Shown: positions 33,115-38,367 of the stretch, in pieces
Layout: the number at the start of each line of letters is the position of its first letter
How positions within the stretch are numbered: position 1 is the first letter of the stretch
Assembly (NCBI GenBank): GCA_030756895.1
Contig: JAVBIX010000013.1
Coordinates: 1-38,367 of the forward strand
Length of the DNA stretch: 38,367 nucleotides
Origin: Synechococcus sp. SP2 MAG
Lineage (GTDB): Bacteria > Cyanobacteriota > Cyanobacteriia > PCC-6307 > Cyanobiaceae
Direction: 5' to 3'
Translations under genes and position numbers: made by a program
The notes under the pieces: generated by a model
Told to the model about the DNA's origin: nothing
Seen by the model: the letters and a program-made list of their open reading frames with translations, nothing else
Databases searched by the model: none

Positions 33115-33372
33115 ATGAAGGAAAACCAGGTGCAGCAAAGCGACAAAGACGAATGGCGCGATCATGTGCTTCAGGAGATTGTTGAATTTTTAAGTGAGAA
33201 TAAAGAAGAGATTCATGGGCGTTACCTCGATCAACGGCGCGGTCAGCTCCCACGAGATTTCATCGAAGAGAAGGGCTTAATGGACTTTGAATTGGCGATC
33301 ACATTTCTGGAAGATAAGCCCAAGGGTATGGGATTAGGTCTTGGCTTTTTCAAGGCAACGCTAATTCGCTGA
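33115..33372 (+). CDS. Hypothetical protein, 85 residues
   Basis: ATG 33115 to TGA 33370-33372, 48 bases after the ABC transporter stop, so possibly the last gene of that transcript. It is soluble and charged: an N-terminal helix DEWRDHVLQEIVEFLSENKEEI, then GRYLDQRRGQLPRDFIEEKG and a C-terminal GMGLGLGFFKATLIR. No family recognised. The even mix of conserved-looking segments (LPRDFIEEKGLMDFELAI) suggests a real protein. Confidence 0.6.
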   Translation: MKENQVQQSDKDEWRDHVLQEIVEFLSENKEEIHGRYLDQRRGQLPRDFIEEKGLMDFELAITFLEDKPKGMGLGLGFFKATLIR

Positions 33373-33408
33373 ATTCAAGAAGATTGTCCTGATGCGGGCG
33401 ATTTGTAT

Positions 33409-33417
33409 GGGGGGGGG
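33409..33417. repeat. Run of nine G
   Basis: A homopolymer G9 between the 85-residue gene and the next minus-strand gene. Such runs are slippage-prone but this one is not inside an identified reading frame. Confidence 0.9.
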
Positions 33418-33451
33418 TAACAACGATCGTGCAGTGTTGATTACTCTTTGC

Positions 33452-34039
33452 TCAAGTTTCTTGCTTGGCTTCGCATCCGATTGAGTGGCATATAGCAGAT
33501 TTAAATTGGTAAAACTGATTAATGATTAGGTTCTCTTCGATCTCGTCGTCGGGAATTAATGGAATGGTATGAAGGATAAGCAGCGGAACTGGTCTAGTGA
33601 AATCTTTACTTCCACATAAATACGTTTTTACGCCTAGTAAGAGCTTGCCGATTCTTTTGATCACCAGCTCGCAGCTGTTTCGATCTTCGAATAAGATCTG
33701 CGCTTTGAACTGAATGTCAATTTCGCCGCTATAATTTTCACTATTTTGATTTGAAATTTTCCATACTCCTTCAATCATCCACCACATTCCTCCATTATGT
33801 ACCCACACTGTTGCTAACTCTGGCGGGCTTGCTTTGAAGATATTGAGTTGACAATTAAAGCCTTTGTCTTTGAAGATCTTGCAAATCTTCCTGCTTGTAA
33901 GCTCGGTCGCTTGCACGAGATTGATCGCAGATGTGCTCGCTTTATCATCATTGCTAATGCAGTTGCTGCTTCTTGCAGATGAGGCATGAGAGAGTTCATT
34001 TAATACTAAGTAAGTGTAAGTATTGTCTTCCTGTATCAC
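33452..34039 (-). CDS. Hypothetical protein, 195 residues
   Basis: Frame from GTG 34039 to the stop at 33452. The base composition is AT-richer than the core genes and codon use leans to A/T third positions. It has no signal peptide or membrane helix. Recognisable features are only general: an N-terminal Ser/Asn-rich part, then alternating hydrophobic strands (LATVWVHNGGMWWMIEGVWKI, GEIDIQFKAQILFEDRNSCELVIKRIGKLLLGV) suggesting a beta-rich fold. I do not recognise a family. The start is uncertain because no ATG is near the 5' end. Confidence 0.5.
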   Translation of the reverse strand: MIQEDNTYTYLVLNELSHASSARSSNCISNDDKASTSAINLVQATELTSRKICKIFKDKGFNCQLNIFKASPPELATVWVHNGGMWWMIEGVWKISNQNSENYSGEIDIQFKAQILFEDRNSCELVIKRIGKLLLGVKTYLCGSKDFTRPVPLLILHTIPLIPDDEIEENLIINQFYQFKSAICHSIGCEAKQET

Positions 34040-34098
34040 GCGTTACGAGGTGTTGGAAGGAAGAGGGCGAAGATCTAAAGAGATCTACTTTGTTGCCA

Positions 34099-34374
34099 AT
34101 GTGTATTGGTTGTTTCGCTGATGTTGGTGTGGAGGGTTGGTTAGCCGATAGCTGTGGTTACTGGGCGATGCGCTTTCATAGGGATGAGCAATCTGATGCG
34201 AGTGATCCGCGTATTTTTGTGGATTATGGAAGAGGGATGCCGCATGGACAGTCTGCACTGCTGAAGAGCAGAAAGCATCTGCCACGAAAGGACGCAGAAA
34301 CGCAATGGAATCGCTTAATTGAAATCGGTTGGACGCAGGTTGCACCCGTTTGGGGTCAGGGCGTTGAGCCATAA
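34099..34374 (+). CDS. DUF1651 family protein
   Basis: 91 residues from ATG 34099. The sequence EGWLADSCGYWAMRFHRDE, DPRIFVDYGRGMPHGQSALLKSRKHLPRKDAETQWNRLIEIGWTQVAPVWG matches DUF1651, a small family largely restricted to marine picocyanobacteria, often present in several copies per genome and of unknown function. The frame is open back to 33973, but those codons overlap the divergent minus-strand gene and are not part of the family. Confidence 0.78.
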   Translation: MCIGCFADVGVEGWLADSCGYWAMRFHRDEQSDASDPRIFVDYGRGMPHGQSALLKSRKHLPRKDAETQWNRLIEIGWTQVAPVWGQGVEP

Positions 34375-34397
34375 ATCAGGCTTTGTCTTGTTGGTAA

Positions 34398-34799
34398 TTA
34401 AAAGCCCAAACCGATAAAGAGTTCTTGATGCACCACATAGGTGTAGTACAAGGTTGTGCCGGCATTGGGTGAAAGTTCGATTCCATCACCGTTAAAGGCG
34501 ATATTGCAAATCAAGTTTCCTTTCCAGGCAATCTTGTCTTCGCTTTGTTCTGCTGACCATTTCATCGCAGCACTGAAATGATCAGGAATGACGGCCCCAA
34601 TCTTTTCGCAGATGTCTGAAAGTCTGCAGAGGGCAGGAGGTTTGGCAGGTAGGGATAAACCTTTCCTGAGAGCTAATTCGTCTATTACTCCTGTGTATCT
34701 CACAAATTCAATGAATGCTTCTTCCTCATCTGTTAGTGAGGCATTGGATAGGGCTTGATCAAAGAGATCAGCTGTTAGGACTGGTCTTGATTGAGTCAT
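34398..34799 (-). CDS. Hypothetical protein, 133 residues
   Basis: ATG 34799 to the stop at 34398, convergent with the DUF1651 gene (23 bases between). The N-terminal half is helical (ADLFDQALSNASLTDEEEAFIEFVRYTGVIDELALRKGL), the C-terminal half shorter strands (WKGNLICNIAFNGDGIELSPNAGTTLYYTYVV). No signal peptide, no family recognised. The Cys residues (58, 64 and 97 by rough count) are scattered. The lower GC content matches its neighbours at 33.1-35.6 kb. Confidence 0.55.
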   Translation of the reverse strand: MTQSRPVLTADLFDQALSNASLTDEEEAFIEFVRYTGVIDELALRKGLSLPAKPPALCRLSDICEKIGAVIPDHFSAAMKWSAEQSEDKIAWKGNLICNIAFNGDGIELSPNAGTTLYYTYVVHQELFIGLGF

Positions 34800-35042
34800 T
34801 ATGTTGTTTAATTGATTTGCTGTTTAGTGCTGATCATAGTCATTACCCTATGGATTTTAAAATCGATTGTTTCGCCTTTTAAGAATCGCCTTTGGGCTAT
34901 GAGCTAGATGATGATCTGGTAGATGAATTAATTCTATTGTTTTGCTCGTGGGTGCTATCCAGTTGTTCAATGCAAAGGGTTGTGTGTCATTAATTGCACG
35001 ACCAGCCAATGTTTGCCAAAGTGCTTTGAAAAGGTCAATTCC

Positions 35043-35204
35043 ATGGGTCTGAGGAAATCACTCAAAAAAGCAGTGGTTTATTTGCTTGGCGTTGTCGATG
35101 AGTACTGGGCTATGCGAGAACCCAGTCAGTACGGCGAAAAGGATCCAGAATGCTCTATTGCTGTTGAGAGTCAGGGTTGTGTGAGCGAAACTGTCTCCCG
35201 GTAA
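35043..35204 (+). CDS. Possible 53-residue protein, perhaps a truncated DUF1651 relative
   Basis: ATG 35043, preceded at 9 bases by AAAGG. The sequence has a short hydrophobic helix KKAVVYLLGVV, then DEYWAMREPSQYGEKDPECS. The YWAMR with a following DP resembles GYWAMRFHRDE...DPRIF in the DUF1651 gene 0.9 kb upstream, and 14 nearly identical bases cover that motif (TACTGGGC, one mismatch, ATGCG). After that the similarity fades and the DUF1651 C-terminal part is absent. Either a small gene or a decayed copy. Confidence 0.3.
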   Translation: MGLRKSLKKAVVYLLGVVDEYWAMREPSQYGEKDPECSIAVESQGCVSETVSR

Positions 35205-35311
35205 AAGCTTCCGAAACGGATGTAAGAACACTGTTGGTGGCGAAAATAATTGAGATTATTGAAGAGTCTTATCGGGGGAGCATTATAGTGCCACTGTGTT
35301 GAGTTTTTCTT

Positions 35312-35575
35312 TTGAATCAAGCTAGTATCCGTCGTTTTATATTTACTTTAATTACTGGCTATTTGGCGATTTTTGGTGTTCAGCAGATCCCCTATGAATT
35401 TCCAAATCAATGGGCGGTTTTGATTCCTGTTTTGATTGTTGTTTATATCATCACTGTATGGCTGGACGGAGTCTTTTTTAAGGATGATGAATCCCCCAAA
35501 AAGCTTCCTGCTGATGTCAAAAAGGCAAAGAGTAAGAAATCGTCAAAAAAATCAAATGGATTCGGAGATTCTTAG
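35312..35575 (+). CDS. Small membrane protein with lysine-rich tail
   Basis: 87 residues from TTG 35312; an in-frame stop lies just upstream (35300-35302), so the start cannot be much earlier. Two hydrophobic segments (about 8-22 and 33-50: FIFTLITGYLAIFG, WAVLIPVLIVVYIITVWL) are followed by a soluble tail dense in Lys (KKAKSKKSSKKS). It is probably an inner-membrane protein with its tail in the cytoplasm. A weak TATAGT at 35284-35289 could be its -10 box. I recognise no family. Confidence 0.5.
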   Translation: MNQASIRRFIFTLITGYLAIFGVQQIPYEFPNQWAVLIPVLIVVYIITVWLDGVFFKDDESPKKLPADVKKAKSKKSSKKSNGFGDS

Positions 35576-35678
35576 GGGCTTTTTGCTGGGGTGGGTTGCC
35601 TTGCTTAGGAGGGCTAATCGCTTCATGCGATGTTTATACCTGAGTTGCTTGATGGATTTGTAATGTAATTCCAGGCAT

Positions 35679-35715
35679 AAAAAATCCTGCTGGCTTGATG
35701 TCCAAGGCCAACAGG
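35679..35715 (-). terminator. Intrinsic terminator of rpsD
   Basis: On the minus strand CCTGTTGGC / GCCAGCAGG, nine pairs with one T-G wobble, about 12-nt loop, then A and six Ts, followed by ATGCC. It begins about 50 bases after the rpsD stop. Confidence 0.82.
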
Positions 35716-35764
35716 AATTGAAATGGGTTGAGAACAGTCCCAGGTCGAAATCTGGGACTGAACA

Positions 35765-36373
35765 TCAGACCTTTCTGGAGTAATACTCCACCACCAAGAG
35801 TTCGTTGATCTCAAGGGCGACCCACTCGCGTTCAGCGCGGCCAATCACTTTGGCGCTGAGCTTGGGTTTGTCGAGTTCAAGGTGGGGAGGCACGTTGGCC
35901 AGTCCTGGGAATTGAAGATTCGCTTCGGCAAGCAGTTTGCTGCACTTGCGTTCGCGAATGGCAATCACATCACCAGACTTGCACTGATAACTGGCGATGT
36001 CAGTGACCCGTCCGTTCACGGTGACGTGACCATGATTCACCAACTGACGTGCACCTGGCACGGTTGGGCCAAATCCAATGCGGAAACAAACATTGTCGAG
36101 ACGATTCTCGAGCAGTTTGAGCAGGTTTGTTCCTGTTGAACCTTCTTGAGCACGCGCTTTCTTCACGTAGCGCACAAGTTGACGTTCAGAAACGCCGTAG
36201 TTGAAGCGAAGCTTTTGCTTTTCTTCTAAGCGGATTGCGTATTCGGAGCGCTTGCGACGGGCTTGGCCGTGCTGACCGGGTGGATAGGACCGTTTTGCGG
36301 CCTTCCGGGTGAGACCAGGTAGGTCTCCCAAGCGCCGCGTGATCCTCAGGCGAGGGCCGCGGTATCTGGACAT
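35765..36373 (-). CDS. rpsD: 30S ribosomal protein S4
   Basis: Primary 16S rRNA-binding protein of the small subunit. 202 residues: [21 protein letters not shown], then [41 protein letters not shown], the S4 RNA-binding core [33 protein letters not shown], and the C-terminal segment ending VVEYYSRKV. As in other cyanobacteria and chloroplasts it stands alone, away from the main ribosomal clusters. Start ATG 36373. It is divergent from yidD and has its own terminator at 35679-35715. Confidence 0.97.
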   Translation of the reverse strand: MSRYRGPRLRITRRLGDLPGLTRKAAKRSYPPGQHGQARRKRSEYAIRLEEKQKLRFNYGVSERQLVRYVKKARAQEGSTGTNLLKLLENRLDNVCFRIGFGPTVPGARQLVNHGHVTVNGRVTDIASYQCKSGDVIAIRERKCSKLLAEANLQFPGLANVPPHLELDKPKLSAKVIGRAEREWVALEINELLVVEYYSRKV

Positions 36374-36452
36374 AGGAAAGAAGAGATGAAATGGGTTCGC
36401 GCTTCAGCGAGAATCCGTCATGCTGGGCTTGAGGCCCGCACTGCGGAATCGC

Positions 36453-36719
36453 ATGCACGAATCAACAATTCTATCTGCCGGAAGCACCAATCCATTTAAC
36501 CGGCTTGTAAGCGTATTTTTGCTAGCGCTGATCAGCTTTTATCGCCGTTGGATTTCTCCCTTGATCGGCCCTCGTTGTCGGTTTATTCCAACTTGCAGTG
36601 CCTACGGTCTTGAGGCGATCGAACGCCATGGACCTTGGCGTGGCGGGTGGTTAACCCTGCGACGCTTGCTGCGCTGTCATCCCTTCACCCCCTGCGGCTG
36701 TGACCCTGTCCCCGACTAA
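36453..36719 (+). CDS. yidD: Membrane protein insertion efficiency factor YidD
   Basis: 88 residues. The family motif is complete: [50 protein letters not shown] and CGCDPVPD. The protein is peripheral to the inner membrane and assists YidC insertion. The frame is open back to 36420, but ATG 36453 puts the motif at the usual distance from the start. It lies 80 bases from rpsD, divergent, and the last 20 bases overlap the next gene. Confidence 0.92.
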   Translation: MHESTILSAGSTNPFNRLVSVFLLALISFYRRWISPLIGPRCRFIPTCSAYGLEAIERHGPWRGGWLTLRRLLRCHPFTPCGCDPVPD

Positions 36720-37032
36720 TTCTCGGCGATTGTTGCTCTACAGCAGGGCAGGCTGTTGTCTTTGTGAGGGGTTGGAACAGCGCTTGCGAGATCTCAACCT
36801 GGAACAAGGCATCCACCCCTTGAAACTCGTTGTGGTCGATATCGATGCTCCCGACTGTTCAGCGCTACTGCGAGCGCGTTATGACCTTGAGGTGCCCGTT
36901 TTGGTCTTGGAGGAAACGGAGCTTCCGCGTGTGTCCCCCAGACTGAGTGGGGATGGATTGCGCAATTGGTTGCAGAAGGTTTGCGCCGCTGTTTACGCCA
37001 CTGTTTGCGCCAAGGCGCCAGGTTCGGATTAG
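36700..37032 (+). CDS. Glutaredoxin-like protein
   Basis: 110 residues of the small glutaredoxin/DUF836 group. The redox motif reads CCLC (CXXC, residues about 19-22) in [19 protein letters not shown], preceded by the strand RLLLYSR. Later [12 protein letters not shown] fits the cis-Pro strand (VPVL) of thioredoxin-fold proteins. A role in thiol reduction is likely; no partner is known. GTG 36700 starts inside the yidD gene (overlap 20 nt), so translation is coupled. The C-terminal 25 residues are extra. It precedes murE by 25 bases. Confidence 0.82.
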   Translation: MTLSPTNSRRLLLYSRAGCCLCEGLEQRLRDLNLEQGIHPLKLVVVDIDAPDCSALLRARYDLEVPVLVLEETELPRVSPRLSGDGLRNWLQKVCAAVYATVCAKAPGSD

Positions 37033-37057
37033 AAAACCCATCTGTGGTGACCCAGCG

Positions 37058-38367
37058 ATGACCCAGACACTCCACGCCTTGCTGCATTCGGTGGGTTTGC
37101 CTGTGCCTCTGGGATTAGCTGATGCAGTGATCGAATCGATCACCTGTGATTCGCGGCGCGTGGCCCCTGGAAGTGTGTTCATCGGTCTTCCCGGTGGACG
37201 GGTGGATGGTGGCAGCTTTTGGCCCAAGGCTCTTGCGGATGGAGCTGCAGTGGTCCTGATTGGCGCAGCAGCAGCAGCAGCCAGACCTCCTGAATCCGGC
37301 GATGCCGTTGTGGTGGTGCCTGATCCTGTCGCTCAATGGGCTGGTGATTTGGCTGCAGCTTTTTGGAACCACCCCAGTGATCGCATCGGTTTGATTGGGG
37401 TGACTGGCACCAACGGCAAAACCACTACCACCCATCTGATTGAACATCTGAGTTCGGCCTGTGGACGTCCTTCTGCCCTCTTTGGAACGCTTTTGAATCG
37501 CTGGCCTGGCCACAGCGTGACGGCGACACACACCACAGCCGTGGCTGATCGGCTCCAGGCTCAGCTTGCTGAGGCTGATGCAGCTGGCGCGCAGTTAACA
37601 GCCATGGAGGTCAGCTCCCACGCGCTTGATCAGCACCGGGTGGCTGGATGCCGTTTTTCAGGCGCTGTGTTTACCAATCTCACCCAGGACCATCTCGATT
37701 ATCACGAGACGATGGCGTCTTATTTCGAAGCCAAAGCTCGATTGTTTGCACCACCTCTGGTGGCTGATCATGGCGCTCAATTCGTGGTCAATGTGGATGA
37801 TCCTTGGGGCAAACAACTTGCAGAGCGGTTGGGAGATCGCTGCTGGCGGAGTTCGTTATCCCCGGGCTCAGCGCACGCAGAACTGACGATGTCAGATCTG
37901 GTGATGGGTTCTTCTGGGGTTGAAGGGCGCCTTTCCAGCCCTCTGGGTGAGGGCACGTTCCACTCCCCATTGCTGGGTCGCTTCAATGTGATGAACCTGT
38001 TGCAGGCGGTTGGGGTCTTGCTTCAGCAAGGGCTTCCTTTGGAGTCGCTTCTCAAAGCCATCAGCACATTTAGGGGCGTTCCTGGGCGGATGGAACGGGT
38101 TGTTGTGGATGCAAAGGGAAAAGGGTTGCCCACGGTCTTGGTGGATTACGCCCACACTCCTGATGGCTTAAGCAGTGCACTGAAAGCATGTCGCCCCTTC
38201 GCGGGCGGCAAGCTGATTTGTGTGTTTGGTTGTGGTGGTGATAGGGATCGAGGCAAACGTCCGCAGATGGCTGCGATTGCGGCAGAGATTGCTGATGCTG
38301 TGGTGGTGACCTCTGATAATCCACGCACGGAAGATCCTCAACAAATCCTGGATGATGTTGTGAAGGG
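37058..38367 (+). CDS. murE: UDP-N-acetylmuramoyl-tripeptide synthetase, meso-diaminopimelate adding (partial, runs off right edge)
   Basis: Adds the third peptide residue to UDP-MurNAc-L-Ala-D-Glu in peptidoglycan synthesis. I translated from ATG 37058 to the edge, 436 complete codons. Visible are [19 protein letters not shown] near residue 30, the ATP-binding [15 protein letters not shown] near residue 112, the central [10 protein letters not shown] and [25 protein letters not shown], the ligand motif [22 protein letters not shown] and DNPRTEDP. The DNPR sequence is the accepted mark for meso-diaminopimelate specificity. The C-terminal 50 or so residues are cut off. It closes the run yidD, glutaredoxin-like, murE. 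Confidence 0.94.
   Translation, partial: MTQTLHALLHSVGLPVPLGLADAVIESITCDSRRVAPGSVFIGLPGGRVDGGSFWPKALADGAAVVLIGAAAAAARPPESGDAVVVVPDPVAQWAGDLAAAFWNHPSDRIGLIGVTGTNGKTTTTHLIEHLSSACGRPSALFGTLLNRWPGHSVTATHTTAVADRLQAQLAEADAAGAQLTAMEVSSHALDQHRVAGCRFSGAVFTNLTQDHLDYHETMASYFEAKARLFAPPLVADHGAQFVVNVDDPWGKQLAERLGDRCWRSSLSPGSAHAELTMSDLVMGSSGVEGRLSSPLGEGTFHSPLLGRFNVMNLLQAVGVLLQQGLPLESLLKAISTFRGVPGRMERVVVDAKGKGLPTVLVDYAHTPDGLSSALKACRPFAGGKLICVFGCGGDRDRGKRPQMAAIAAEIADAVVVTSDNPRTEDPQQILDDVVK

Noticed and set aside
36865-37531. Minus-strand frames of 120 and 138 codons opposite the glutaredoxin-like and murE genes
   Set aside because: They are antisense shadows of strong genes with clear family motifs on the plus strand.

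Overview
The window looks like a chromosomal segment of a marine picocyanobacterium, most likely Synechococcus. The inference rests on gene content: a pipX-pipY pair, a LrtA-type long hibernation factor, cyanobacterial families DUF4079, DUF1823 and DUF1651, a MiaE-type tRNA hydroxylase, tRNA genes without encoded CCA, many GTG/TTG starts and very tight gene packing. No phage, insertion sequence, integrase or CRISPR array is visible. Most of the window is core housekeeping; the least familiar parts are three gene-poor gaps, the AT-richer stretch at about 33.07-35.66 kb and a few genes with altered key residues.

Layout. 1-0.81 kb (minus): a LuxR-type response regulator overlapping the start of a membrane sensor that runs off the left edge. 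1.22-1.38 kb (minus): tRNA-Tyr then tRNA-Thr. 1.45-2.53 kb: aroQ-miaE, coupled by a 1-nt overlap. 2.53-3.18 kb: gap with a candidate minus-strand small RNA and a possible 24-residue membrane peptide. 3.18-5.24 kb: mtnD (minus), divergent from cobI and a DUF4079 membrane protein. 5.22-8.23 kb (minus): dus overlapping a cellulose-synthase-like glycosyltransferase. 8.34-8.80 kb: a DUF1823 protein. 8.81-9.17 kb: gap with an orphan minus-strand terminator. 9.17-13.94 kb (plus): der, an EcfT/CbiQ protein, pipX, pipY, sepF, proC. 13.95-18.70 kb (minus): hpf, a deoC-like gene, recO, an MFS exporter and a GT4 glycosyltransferase read as one unit. 18.7-26.35 kb (plus): lipB, acyl-ACP synthetase, ylqD, pdhC (E2), a KimA-like permease, queA. 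26.4-31.0 kb: cysK and two PLP enzymes of the cystathionine family (all minus), interrupted by an outer-membrane protein reading frame broken by one in-frame TGA. 31.07-33.07 kb: a fused ABC transporter. 33.07-35.66 kb: small unknown genes of AT-richer sequence including DUF1651. 35.68-38.37 kb: rpsD (minus), then yidD, a glutaredoxin-like gene and murE, which runs off the right edge.

How the genes connect. Sulfur amino-acid metabolism is well represented: cysK supplies cysteine, the two cystathionine-family enzymes handle transsulfuration, and mtnD recycles methylthioribose in the methionine salvage pathway. tRNA modification appears four times (miaE, dus, queA and the tRNA genes themselves). 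pipX/pipY ties the region to PII/NtcA nitrogen control. sepF and murE belong to division and cell wall. lipB and pdhC are functionally related, since LipB makes the lipoyl-precursor cofactor that the E2 lysine carries. No wholly new multi-gene system is demonstrated. The observations most worth following are a DeoC-family protein lacking the Schiff-base lysine, the nonsense-interrupted outer-membrane gene, two orphan minus-strand terminators that imply unannotated transcripts, and a T6-ATGCC tail shared by three terminators.
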